Below, piece by piece: positions 15,210 through 21,986 of a stretch of 23,680 bases of DNA. The notes under the pieces were generated by a model. It was not told where the DNA came from. It saw only the letters and a program-made list of their open reading frames with translations, and ran no database searches. The stretch is from the NCBI GenBank assembly GCA_002427505.1, contig DIRJ01000027.1, forward strand, positions 1 to 23,680, given 5' to 3'. Each line of letters begins with the position of its first letter. The stretch's first letter is position 1. The position numbers were made by a program, and so were the translations under genes. The stretch comes from Mageeibacillus sp. UBA5439 (GTDB taxonomy: Bacteria; Bacillota; Clostridia; Saccharofermentanales; DTU023).

Positions 15210-15920
15210 CTAGAAGCCTGAGCCTGCGACTATTCTGCTTAAGTCCTTTCTTCTCAGTATATAGTGAGGACTTTTTTCTTGACAAAAAATAAAGCTGCCC
15301 GGATCTTTCTTCAGATCTTTGACCCTCCGGTAAATACCAGCCAGGGTCACCGGCTCCAGATAACAGTCCGGATCAGCCTTGTGGGCCAAAAATTCACTGG
15401 CCCGCCGGCAGGACTCACCGGTAAACAAAGGATAGCCTATCTCCGGATAAGTAATATAACTATATGGCTTCAGACCGGAATCTTTGCCGCCCAGGCTGCC
15501 GTATTTAACCACAGCATAGAGAGTTTCCTCCGGATCAATCTGTCTGTCGGAGCCGGCAAAGTGCAGGCAGCAAGAACTGAACTCATCTCTGAAGTACAGA
15601 CGTCGGACACAGTTTTCATCAATGAAGGTCAGGCAGCAAATCTGCTCATCCGCACGGATGATCGCCGCCAGCCGGTCTAAGCTGATTTTCCCCGGCAGGA
15701 GCTTCCCGTAATTGGCAGATACACCCCCTCTGCCATTCAGCACAAAGGCTGCCTTCTCCTGTTCCAGCCAGCTACAGGCCGCCCTTTCACTCTGGAACAG
15801 GTCGATTCTTCTTTTGGGGGAACCCGATACTTGATTTTTTTGAATGTAGACCTGCTCTGCCCCAGCACTATCTGCAGGGTAGAGACAATAGATCACGCCA
15901 GTAGAATTATTGAGCTTCAT
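15210..15920 (-). CDS. Unrecognised 236-residue protein paired with a WYL regulator
   Basis: I do not recognise this family. The protein is soluble, with no signal peptide or membrane helix, and has several cysteines (C12, C49 and a CC pair in EQICCLTF and in FSSCCLHF). The middle holds an alternating hydrophobic pattern suggestive of beta strands. The start is well supported by GGAGG six bases upstream of the ATG. Base composition and codon use match its neighbours, so this is very likely a real gene. It is the first gene of a two-gene unit with the WYL regulator (15158-14199), and it is divergent from the permease/GTPase/ArsR/thioredoxin cluster. Possible roles are a co-regulator or an enzyme whose product the WYL domain senses, but nothing in the sequence decides this. 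Confidence 0.7.
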   Translation of the reverse strand: MKLNNSTGVIYCLYPADSAGAEQVYIQKNQVSGSPKRRIDLFQSERAACSWLEQEKAAFVLNGRGGVSANYGKLLPGKISLDRLAAIIRADEQICCLTFIDENCVRRLYFRDEFSSCCLHFAGSDRQIDPEETLYAVVKYGSLGGKDSGLKPYSYITYPEIGYPLFTGESCRRASEFLAHKADPDCYLEPVTLAGIYRRVKDLKKDPGSFIFCQEKSPHYILRRKDLSRIVAGSGF

Positions 15921-15978
15921 TGTCTACCTCCAGGCAATATCCGGCTAGACTAATCTTTGCTCTGTACTGATAGGAATA

Positions 15979-16006
15979 TTGCTTTTCCTAGCTATACTTA
16001 TATTCT
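15979..16006 (+). promoter_or_regulatory. Possible promoter of the permease cluster
   Basis: TTGCTT (15979-15984), a 16-base spacer and TATTCT (16001-16006) form a fair -35/-10 pair. The start of transcription would fall near 16013, just before the dyad at 16019-16035. Confidence 0.4.
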
Positions 16007-16018
16007 ATGCCAAGGGTC

Positions 16019-16035
16019 TGGACAGAATTTGTCCA
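16019..16035. promoter_or_regulatory. Candidate operator: dyad TGGACA-N5-TGTCCA
   Basis: Two six-base half sites in perfect inverted symmetry are separated by five bases. The dyad lies just downstream of the predicted transcription start of the permease cluster, a usual place for a repressor site. The ArsR protein of the same cluster or the neighbouring WYL regulator could bind it. Confidence 0.4.
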
Positions 16036-16165
16036 TCAAACAAGATTGACTTAGAGGGTCTTGACTTCTGAATTGAGCATTGTTAATCTAGCTGTGTTAC
16101 TAATATGCGTATATGGGCATATGGTTATAACCAACCAGCTTTACTACCCTCCGGAGGAAGGACCA

Positions 16166-17356
16166 GTGAGTAAAAAAACAAAAAAGAGTCTTGCTATTAT
16201 TGTCGGAGTCTTCCTGTTGGCCTATTTCCTGCCGATTGAAAATGCAAGCTTCCGGTCAGCTCTTCTGTCAGCCCTGGCCCTGCTTAAAGACTATGCCCGA
16301 GAACATGTGCTTTTGTGTCTGCTGCCGGCCTTTTTCATAGCCGGAGCCATCAGCGTATTTATTTCCCGGGATTCAGTAATCAAATACTTTGGCGCTAGTG
16401 CAAAAAAGTGGCTTTCCTACACCGCCGCTTCCGTCTCCGGCTTTGTCCTCGCCGTCTGCTCCTGTACCATCCTGCCTTTGTTCGGCGGCATATACGCCAA
16501 AGGAGCCGGCATCGGGCCGGCGACAACTTTCCTCTATGCAGGCCCGGCTATTAATATAACCGCAGTCTTAATTACAGCCAATGTCCTGGGCTGGAAAATG
16601 AGTCTGGCCAGAACCATAGCTGCCATCATCTTCAGTATCGTCATCGGCTTATTGATGCAGCTTATTTTCCGCAAGGAAGAGGCAGAGCGAGTCAGCCTGC
16701 TGCAAGCTTCTGATCAGGCTTTGATCATTGATGAGGATGCAGAATCCAAAGCCCTCTGGCAGACCTTTATCTTTGTCGCCGCCATGATCGGTCTCCTGCT
16801 TTTCGCCAACTGGAAAGAGCCTGCCAGCGGGACCGGCCCGGCCAGCTTTGTCTTCACTTACAAATGGATCATCACTGCAATACTTCTGGTCGTCATCATC
16901 TATGCGGCCGTCAAATGGCTGGATCAGAAGGACAGAAAATCCTGGCTGGATGAAACTGTAAACTTCGCCCTGCAGATCTTACCCCTCCTCTTCGCCGGTG
17001 TCCTGATCTCAGGGCTATTGTTCGGCTTGCCCGGTGTCAGTGAAGGAATTATTCCCTCAGCCTGGGTAGCAGCTGTAGTCGGCGGCAACTCCCTCGGAGC
17101 TAACTTCTTCGCTTCCCTGGCCGGAGCCTTGATGTACTTTGCCACACTAACGGAAGTGCCTATATTACAAGGACTGCTGGGAGCCGGCATGGGTCAGGGT
17201 CCGGCCCTTGCCCTCCTTCTGGCCGGACCGGCCCTGTCCCTGCCCAGCATGCTGGTAATCCGAAGTATTCTGGGCAACAAAAAGACCCTCGTTTATGTTT
17301 CTCTGGTTGTTCTTATGTCTACCCTGGCGGGACTGATCTTCGGAGCCATAATCTAA
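16166..17356 (+). CDS. ArsP-like permease (DUF318 family)
   Basis: This polytopic membrane protein belongs to the DUF318/ArsP permease family (PF03773), some members of which export trivalent organoarsenicals. From the GTG at 16166 it is 396 residues with about 8-10 hydrophobic helices in two related halves. The first half has the hallmark AVCSCTILPLFGGIYAKGAG with CSC at residues 98-100, then IGPATTFLYAGPAINI. The second half has VVGGNSLGANFFASLAGALM, TEVPILQGLLGAGMGQGPAL and LLAGPALSLPSMLVI. I chose the GTG because GGAGG lies eight bases upstream and it begins near where homologues start. The frame is open back to a TTG at 16061, which would add a hydrophobic N-terminal segment, but its AGAGGG is too close. 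It heads a cluster with a COG0523 GTPase, ArsR and a mini-thioredoxin. Confidence 0.88.
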   Translation: MSKKTKKSLAIIVGVFLLAYFLPIENASFRSALLSALALLKDYAREHVLLCLLPAFFIAGAISVFISRDSVIKYFGASAKKWLSYTAASVSGFVLAVCSCTILPLFGGIYAKGAGIGPATTFLYAGPAINITAVLITANVLGWKMSLARTIAAIIFSIVIGLLMQLIFRKEEAERVSLLQASDQALIIDEDAESKALWQTFIFVAAMIGLLLFANWKEPASGTGPASFVFTYKWIITAILLVVIIYAAVKWLDQKDRKSWLDETVNFALQILPLLFAGVLISGLLFGLPGVSEGIIPSAWVAAVVGGNSLGANFFASLAGALMYFATLTEVPILQGLLGAGMGQGPALALLLAGPALSLPSMLVIRSILGNKKTLVYVSLVVLMSTLAGLIFGAII

Positions 17357-17387
17357 ACTGATGCAACAATTTTCAGGAGTGTAAAAA

Positions 17388-18320
17388 ATGACACAGAAAA
17401 CAAAACTCTACCTGCTCACCGGTTTCCTGGGAGCCGGCAAAACTACTTTTCTCAGCAGCGTTTTAAACGATTTATCGGATAAAAAAGTTGCAGTAATTAT
17501 GAATGAGTTCGGCAAGGTCGGCATCGATGGGACTATCATTCAAAGGGAGGGCATGGAGCTGGTCGAATTAAACCGGGGGTCTATCTTCTGTTCCTGCCTC
17601 CAGCTCAGCTTTGTCTCCGCCCTGGTTGAGATGGTGGACAGAAAGATGGAATATGTTTTTGTAGAAAGTTCAGGACTGGCTGATCCGTCAAACATTGGTG
17701 AGTTTCTCGAGGCTGTAGAGGCCGTCAAAGGTAACGTCTACGACTACAGTGGAGCCATCACCATCGTGGACGGAGCCCACTTTCTCCTCCAGCTTGAGGA
17801 GATAGAAACTGTAAAAAGGCAGCTCATGTTCAGCAATCTGGTCATCATCTCCAAAGTAGATTTAATCGCTGCGGAAAAGCTGGCTCAGATTAAGCTGAAA
17901 ATCCGGGAGATTAACCAGACAGCAGATATTGTCGAATCCGATAAGGGCAGCTATGACTATGACTTCCTGACTAAAAACCTGCTGGCCGCCGGCTGGGTGG
18001 AGTCTGAAGATACCAGCAACACTCCAGAGAACCGGCCCAAGACCCTGACCCTGACTTACGAAGATGAAATCAGCCAGGAGAAACTGCTGAAGTTTTTGAA
18101 TATTATCAAGAAGGACAGCTACAGGATAAAGGGTTTTGTCCAGCTGGATACCGGCTGCCGGCAGCTTGACGTCGTCAATGACATCATCGACTTCAAAGCC
18201 AGCGATAGGTGTAAGGATAAATCAGAACTGGTCATCATCTCCAAAATCGGTCCCCAGATAATCAGGCCCATCTTCGCTGCCTGGAAGGAAGTCGTCACCA
18301 CCAAGATGACACTGAGATGA
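17388..18320 (+). CDS. CobW/COG0523-family GTPase (metal chaperone-like)
   Basis: This 310-residue protein is a G3E-family GTPase of the CobW/COG0523 group, proteins that handle metals such as zinc or cobalt for target enzymes. Visible motifs are the P-loop GFLGAGKTT (12-20), IMNEFGKVGIDGT (38-49), ESSGLADPSNIG (93-104) and the base-recognition motif SKVDLI (155-160). The usual CxCC metal site is replaced by FCSC (C68, C70) in NRGSIFCSCLQLSF. A CobW C-terminal-like region follows (about 215-300). AGGAG lies eight bases upstream of the ATG. It starts 31 bases after the permease gene and its end meets the ArsR frame, so it is in one operon with them. The context points to metal or metalloid delivery linked to export, with ArsR as sensor; the cargo is unknown. 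Confidence 0.9.
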   Translation: MTQKTKLYLLTGFLGAGKTTFLSSVLNDLSDKKVAVIMNEFGKVGIDGTIIQREGMELVELNRGSIFCSCLQLSFVSALVEMVDRKMEYVFVESSGLADPSNIGEFLEAVEAVKGNVYDYSGAITIVDGAHFLLQLEEIETVKRQLMFSNLVIISKVDLIAAEKLAQIKLKIREINQTADIVESDKGSYDYDFLTKNLLAAGWVESEDTSNTPENRPKTLTLTYEDEISQEKLLKFLNIIKKDSYRIKGFVQLDTGCRQLDVVNDIIDFKASDRCKDKSELVIISKIGPQIIRPIFAAWKEVVTTKMTLR

Positions 18321-18343
18321 TCAATCTCGCGAAAGGACAAAAT

Positions 18344-18718
18344 ATGGACAAACTGCTTAATTTCTTCAAATTACTCTCCGATGAAACCAGATTGCGGATT
18401 ATGGTGCTCCTGTATCACAATGATTTTTGTGTCTGCCAACTGACCGGTATCACCGGCATCTCCCAGCCCAATATTTCCAAGCACCTGGCCCGGCTCAGGG
18501 ATATGGGCATGGTAAAAGATGAGCGAAGAGAACAATACACTTTTTATTCCTTAAGCCTCAACGAAAAACTGCACGAGGACATTCTGGCCGAAATCATCGC
18601 TAACATTTCCGACTATCCTACCCTCAAGCTGGATCTTGAAAAAAGCAAGGCCGCCAGAAAATTCCTGGAAATCAAGGCTCGTGAAGACAGGCCTGACGGC
18701 TCACAGGAGGACAGGTAA
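18344..18718 (+). CDS. ArsR-family metalloregulator with CxC site
   Basis: This 124-residue winged-helix repressor belongs to the ArsR/SmtB family. It begins MDKLLNFFKLLSDETRLRIM, a standard N-terminus, and the recognition helix lies in ISQPNISKHLARLRDMGMV. The DFCVCQLTGI segment has C29 and C31, corresponding to the CxC of the alpha-3 As(III)/Sb(III) site of classical ArsR proteins (ELCVCDL), so it probably releases DNA when a soft metalloid or metal binds. I chose the start at 18344 because AAAGGA lies six bases upstream; an earlier ATG at 18317 overlaps the GTPase stop but is less suited. It probably controls this cluster. The C-terminal tail (about 95-124) is charged and likely helical. 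Confidence 0.9.
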   Translation: MDKLLNFFKLLSDETRLRIMVLLYHNDFCVCQLTGITGISQPNISKHLARLRDMGMVKDERREQYTFYSLSLNEKLHEDILAEIIANISDYPTLKLDLEKSKAARKFLEIKAREDRPDGSQEDR

Positions 18719-18958
18719 ATGAAAATTAAGATCCTGGGCACAGGCTGCTCTAAATGCCGAATTATTGAAGAGAATCTGGAAACCGCTCTGCAGAAATTGA
18801 AGCTGGCTGCTGAAGTCACCAGTGAGGGAAAACTCATTGAAATCGTTCGCTATGGGGTCATGATCACCCCTGCCCTGGTCATCGATGAAAAAGTTGTCTA
18901 CGCTGGTGGGAAAGCCCTCTCCGTTGAGGAGCTCAAGGCACTTATCTCAAAACAGTAA
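18719..18958 (+). CDS. Small thioredoxin-like redox protein (Thioredoxin_3/TM0996 type)
   Basis: This 79-residue protein has a minimal thioredoxin fold. The active-site CxxC is CSKC at residues 10-13 in ILGTGCSKCRIIEENL, the cis-proline region is VMITPALVIDEKVVYAG, and the C-terminus is SVEELKALISKQ, all as in the small redox-active disulfide protein family. It follows ArsR directly, with GGAGG in the end of that gene providing the ribosome binding site. Such proteins are often found next to DUF318 permeases, and this one probably serves thiol-disulfide exchange or metalloid reduction/transfer for the permease. It is the last gene of the cluster. Confidence 0.9.
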   Translation: MKIKILGTGCSKCRIIEENLETALQKLKLAAEVTSEGKLIEIVRYGVMITPALVIDEKVVYAGGKALSVEELKALISKQ

Positions 18959-19085
18959 AGTAATTGCTGTCTGCTTCAGATCAAGCTGACTGCCTGTCAA
19001 CCCTCCAAGTTATATTGCTGCATCTGCTTTAAGCTCGGACTTTTCCAATCTGTTAGATCTTTTCTCTGCAGTCCGGACTTTACTT
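18959..19085. other. Convergent intergenic region after the thioredoxin gene
   Basis: This gap separates the plus-strand cluster from the minus-strand repair genes. I see no clear intrinsic terminator; there are only short complementary stretches such as GCTCGGAC and GTCCGGAC. Confidence 0.3.
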
Positions 19086-19616
19086 TCACTTTGCCTTGGG
19101 CATTGTCAGGGCCGACACATCGACACCTTCCAATTCCAGAAGTTTGACCTTAATCTCAATACCTCCGGCATAACCGGTCAGGTTGCCCTTGGCACCCACA
19201 ACCCGGTGGCAGGGAATAATGATGGAAATAGGATTGTGCCCGACAGCACCACCCACAGCCTGACTGGACATGGTCTTTTTATTCAGCATAACAGCCATCA
19301 TCCGGGCTATCTCCCCATAGGTCAGCAGCTGGCCATAAGGAATCCGGCAGAGGATCTGCCACACTGCCTGGCGAAAATCTGTACCGGCCGGAGCCAGGGG
19401 CAGCTCGGATATTTCCGGTCTCTGCCCGGCAAAATATCTGTCCAGCCAGGCTTTCGTTTGAGCAAAGACGGGCAGCCTGTCATCTTTCACAGCAGCTGCC
19501 AGAAGAGAAGCTCCAAAGTATTTTTGCTCCTCCAGCCAGGCTCCCACAAGGCTTTCGCCATCTGCTGCCAGGCTAAAAACACCTAAGGGTGACTAATACT
19601 CTGTTGAATAATACAT
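19086..19616 (-). pseudogene. ogt: Ogt-type methylated-DNA-protein cysteine methyltransferase with in-frame TAG at codon 8
   Basis: The encoded protein repairs O6-methylguanine by moving the alkyl group to its own cysteine. The catalytic core is intact: IIPCHRVVG with the acceptor cysteine at codon 136 of the full frame, followed by LTGYAGGIEIKVKLLELEG, and the DNA-binding segment YGQLLTYGEIARMM. Reading back from the core, the same frame continues through a normal Ogt N-terminus: ATG at 19616, then MYYSTEY, a TAG at 19593-19595, then SPLGVFSLAADGESLVGAW. Homology thus continues on both sides of a single stop codon. The remaining open frame would start from a GTG at 19547 (153 residues) and lack the first beta strands. 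It is probably a pseudogene or a sequencing error; read-through is possible. It follows the AlkA-like gene by 23 bases with AGGAG upstream, so the two form an operon. Confidence 0.8.
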
Positions 19617-19639
19617 CCTGCTTCAGCTCCTCTTCTTGC

Positions 19640-20581
19640 CTACAGTGAGTTCCACAGATTCACGGTTGCATAGCTGCGCCAGGGGCGCCAGGCCTCTGCC
19701 AGCTCCAGCATTTCTTTGGGAGAATAGGGACTGAGTGCCTTTTTAATCCCTGCATCCGTTTCCAGAAAAGCATCCTTCCAGCCCATAGTACGCATAGCTA
19801 TATACTGGGCCGTCCAGGGTCCTATGCCCCGGATAGCCAGCAGCTTTTTCATCTCCGTTTCCACTTGGGCAGAAGCGGAAAAATCAATGCTGCCTTCTGC
19901 AAAAACCTTAGCCAGTTCATAAATTGTTCTGGACCGGGTCCTGACGACACCCAGGGCCCCCAGCTGGTTTTCAATGTCCTCTCCCAGACGGACTATCTGG
20001 TCCGGCCGGGGGAAAAGCCGCTTCAGCCCCGCTATATCCGTCTCAACTTCTGTCCCAAAAGTATCGACCAGTCTCCCCGCCAAGGTGCTGGCTGCTTTGA
20101 CAGATATTTGCTGGCCCAGCACGGCCCTGACCGCCATCTCGAAGGCATCAAAACTGCCGGGTACTCTGGTGCCCGGGACTAAGGCGGCCGGGACGATTTC
20201 CTTCATGGAGCTGAGAGCCGCATAGACGATCTCAGGATCACAGTCCAGATCAAAAAGATTGCGCAGCCGCTCCCTGATCCGGGGCCACACAGGGCGCAAG
20301 CTTTCACTGACTGTCGCTGTCAAAGCCTGCTTTTCAACATCATGACCGACTCGCAGACAGCCGGAAAGCTCTTTGCCCTTGTCGTCAGCCAGGCGCACAG
20401 TGCGGCTGTATTCATCATCGGCAACTAACTCCACGCCGGGAATGGCTCTGCCCTCCAGAAAGGAAAGCATAGCCTGAAAACGATAGGGAGGGCGATAGGG
20501 CAAAGAGATGCTTAGCCCTTTATTCGCCTGGTCTGTCACCTGGTCTTCGGCATATAAGGCGGTATCATCGATCGACGGCAT
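19640..20581 (-). CDS. AlkA-like DNA-3-methyladenine glycosylase
   Basis: This 313-residue base-excision enzyme removes alkylated purines. The N-terminal AlkA domain (about 22-125) starts LSISLPYRPPYRFQAMLSFL. The HhH-GPD domain follows, with DAFEMAVRAVLGQQISVKAAS (145-165), the helix-hairpin-helix LLAIRGIGPWTAQYIAMR (247-264), and the catalytic aspartate D276 in FLETDAGIKKAL. The end AEAWRPWRSYATVNLW is typical of AlkA proteins. The length is normal for AlkA without an Ada domain. AAAGGA lies upstream of the ATG. It is followed by ogt, so this is a DNA alkylation repair pair, and it is divergent from the ECF transporter gene. No Ada regulator is present in the window. Confidence 0.92.
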   Translation of the reverse strand: MPSIDDTALYAEDQVTDQANKGLSISLPYRPPYRFQAMLSFLEGRAIPGVELVADDEYSRTVRLADDKGKELSGCLRVGHDVEKQALTATVSESLRPVWPRIRERLRNLFDLDCDPEIVYAALSSMKEIVPAALVPGTRVPGSFDAFEMAVRAVLGQQISVKAASTLAGRLVDTFGTEVETDIAGLKRLFPRPDQIVRLGEDIENQLGALGVVRTRSRTIYELAKVFAEGSIDFSASAQVETEMKKLLAIRGIGPWTAQYIAMRTMGWKDAFLETDAGIKKALSPYSPKEMLELAEAWRPWRSYATVNLWNSL

Positions 20582-20631
20582 TTAACTGGTCCTTTCATAA
20601 TTGAATCTTAATTATCTCACAGAAGATGAAT

Positions 20632-20659
20632 AATATACACGAAAGAAGAAATTGGACAA
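20632..20659 (-). promoter_or_regulatory. Probable promoter of the alkA-ogt pair
   Basis: On the minus strand TTGTCC (20654-20659) is followed after 16 bases by TATATT (20632-20637), a fair -35/-10 pair about 50 bases before the AlkA start. It lies back to back with the promoter of the ECF gene. Confidence 0.45.
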
Positions 20660-20679
20660 AAGAGTATCTTTGCAGCCAT

Positions 20680-20708
20680 TTGACACAAAAGCCGACACTG
20701 GGCACAAT
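20680..20708 (+). promoter_or_regulatory. Probable promoter of the ECF transporter gene
   Basis: A perfect TTGACA (20680-20685) is followed after 17 bases by CACAAT (20703-20708). Transcription would start near 20714, giving a leader of about 125 bases that contains two structured elements. Confidence 0.5.
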
Positions 20709-20710
20709 AG

Positions 20711-20828
20711 TCAGTAAATCTCTGCCACGAAGGCAGACTGAAGACTGAAAAATACTCATAAAACCATAAAAACCATGAAGGTAATTGACAGCTTGAAGCT
20801 GGCGCTGCTTTTGTGGTTTTTTCTTTTT
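20711..20828 (+). promoter_or_regulatory. Structured leader RNA with terminator-like helix, candidate riboswitch
   Basis: The leader of the ECF transporter gene has two parts. The first is a hairpin at 20711-20748: TCAGT and ACTGA pair at the base, there is an asymmetric internal loop, and TCTGCC/GGCAGA (20721-20726 with 20732-20737) closes on ACGAA. The second is a 12-bp helix, AAAACCATAAAA (20760-20771) with TTTTGTGGTTTT (20809-20820), enclosing a small CAGC-TTGAA-GCTG hairpin (20789-20801) and followed by a U-rich run to 20828. The U-run abuts the GGAGG at 20829-20833, so the helix can act as a terminator. ECF vitamin transporters are often under riboswitch control. I could not match this leader to TPP, FMN, cobalamin, THF, lysine or preQ1 classes by eye. 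Confidence 0.5.
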
Positions 20829-20839
20829 GGAGGAAAACG

Positions 20840-21385
20840 ATGACAACTGGAAACATCAAAACAAAAAACATGGTTCTTACCGGGATTCTGATTGCACTCG
20901 GTATCGTTCTGCCCCTGGCCTTCCATGCCATCCCCAATGCAGGCAGTATCTTTTTACCCATGCATCTGCCTGTCCTCTTCTGTGGTTTAGTCTGCGGCTG
21001 GAGTTACGGTCTGCTGGCGGGTCTTGCAACACCCCTGCTCTCCAGCATACTGACCGGTATGCCGCCTGCACCCATTCTGCCCGGTATGCTGGTCGAGCTT
21101 GCCGTATATGGTTTAGTGGCCGGTTTGCTGATCCGCTTTGTAAAAAGCAGAAGCCAGACTGCCACTGTTTTTATTGCTCTGATCGGCGCCATGCTGGCCG
21201 GGCGTGTACTGGCAGGACTCGTCAATGCGCTGATCTTTAACCTGGGCACTTACTCCCTGCAGATCTGGCTCAGTGCATTTTTCATCACTGCCCTGCCGGG
21301 AATCGCCCTGCAGTTAGTGCTGATTCCTGCACTTATCTTTGCTCTCCGGAAAGCCAAGCTGATCTCTCTACCCACAAAACAATGA
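20840..21385 (+). CDS. ECF transporter S component
   Basis: This 181-residue membrane protein with about five or six hydrophobic helices has the look of the substrate-binding S component of an energy-coupling factor transporter. Helix 1 carries the charged start KTKNMVLTGILIALGIVLPL. It is followed by GSIFLPMHLPVLFCGLVCGWSYGLLAGLATPLLSSILTGMPPAPILPGM, a segment typical of one S-component group, and by AGRVLAGLVNAL. S components work with the shared EcfA/EcfA'/EcfT module, which is not in this window. The substrate is probably a vitamin or nucleobase-type compound, but I cannot assign it. I chose the start at 20840 because GGAGG lies 6 bases upstream. The structured leader suggests ligand-responsive control. 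Confidence 0.82.
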   Translation: MTTGNIKTKNMVLTGILIALGIVLPLAFHAIPNAGSIFLPMHLPVLFCGLVCGWSYGLLAGLATPLLSSILTGMPPAPILPGMLVELAVYGLVAGLLIRFVKSRSQTATVFIALIGAMLAGRVLAGLVNALIFNLGTYSLQIWLSAFFITALPGIALQLVLIPALIFALRKAKLISLPTKQ

Positions 21386-21443
21386 TCAGCCGCCGGGTCT
21401 GTGCTAGTATGTGAGAAAATATCTGCTGAAGGACTGAGCAAAG

Positions 21444-21884
21444 ATGAAAATCCTGGTAATAGATGGTCAGGGCGGCGGCATGGGCCGGGCAATTGTGGAG
21501 CAATTGAGAGCAGCTCTGATAAAGGCTGAGATTGTCGCCGTAGGGACCAACAGTATAGCTAGCTCCACCATGCTAAACGCTAAACCGGATGCAGTTGCGA
21601 CCGGTGAAAATGCAGTCATAGTTAACTGCAGGGATGCCGACTACATCATCGGTCCGCTGGGGATCATTGTTGCTGATGCTCTGCACGGAGAAATCTCTCC
21701 GGCCATAGCTCTTGCCATAGGCCAAAGCACTGCCAGGAGAATCCTGCTGCCGGTCAGCCGCTGCAACACCTATGTTGTCGGAACCGGTGACTTCTTGCTC
21801 AGCGATATGGTGAGACGCGCTGTGGAGTTAGTTGAAAAGGATCTCAGCCCGACGAAATCTCCTCCCCGTAAGGTTGACAGCTAA
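21444..21884 (+). CDS. DUF3842 family protein
   Basis: This 146-residue soluble protein matches the DUF3842 family, small Firmicute proteins of unknown function. It starts MKILVIDGQGGGMGRAIVEQL, with a glycine-rich GQGGGMG at 8-14 after a beta strand, like a nucleotide-binding loop. It continues with TNSIASSTMLNAKPDAVATGENAVIVNC, YIIGPLGIIVADALHGEISPA, and ILLPVSRCNTYVVG near the end. It is the second gene after the ECF S component (58-base gap), probably in the same transcript. The C-terminal tail (about 130-146) is Lys/Ser/Pro-rich and likely disordered. Function unknown; the pairing hints at a role with the imported compound. Confidence 0.83.
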   Translation: MKILVIDGQGGGMGRAIVEQLRAALIKAEIVAVGTNSIASSTMLNAKPDAVATGENAVIVNCRDADYIIGPLGIIVADALHGEISPAIALAIGQSTARRILLPVSRCNTYVVGTGDFLLSDMVRRAVELVEKDLSPTKSPPRKVDS

Positions 21885-21986
21885 AAAAATAAGACTGCCG
21901 GAGGACTTTGAGAAAAAGAGTAAATGGCAGGCGGGAAATTTAGAAAAATCGAGCAGTATCTTAACGGCAGCATAATCTCTTGCAGC

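Noticed and set aside
16061..16165. TTG start extending the permease by 35 residues
   Set aside because: AGAGGG is only two or three bases from the TTG, whereas the GTG at 16166 has GGAGG at good spacing; the extension is not excluded.
19593..19595. TAG as pyrrolysine in ogt
   Set aside because: TAG is a frequent ordinary stop in this window and Ogt needs no pyrrolysine; mutation or error is simpler.
20711..20828. Known riboswitch class (TPP, FMN, cobalamin, THF, lysine, preQ1) or T-box
   Set aside because: None of the conserved core strings of these classes, nor a T-box sequence, was found by eye.
20617..20961. Minus-strand open frames overlapping the ECF leader and gene
   Set aside because: The plus-strand ECF gene has a strong ribosome binding site and membrane-protein pattern; the minus-strand frames look like shadows.
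20827..21240. Second plus-strand frame inside the ECF gene
   Set aside because: Its Arg/Cys/His-rich product is typical of an out-of-frame reading of a GC-rich membrane-protein gene.
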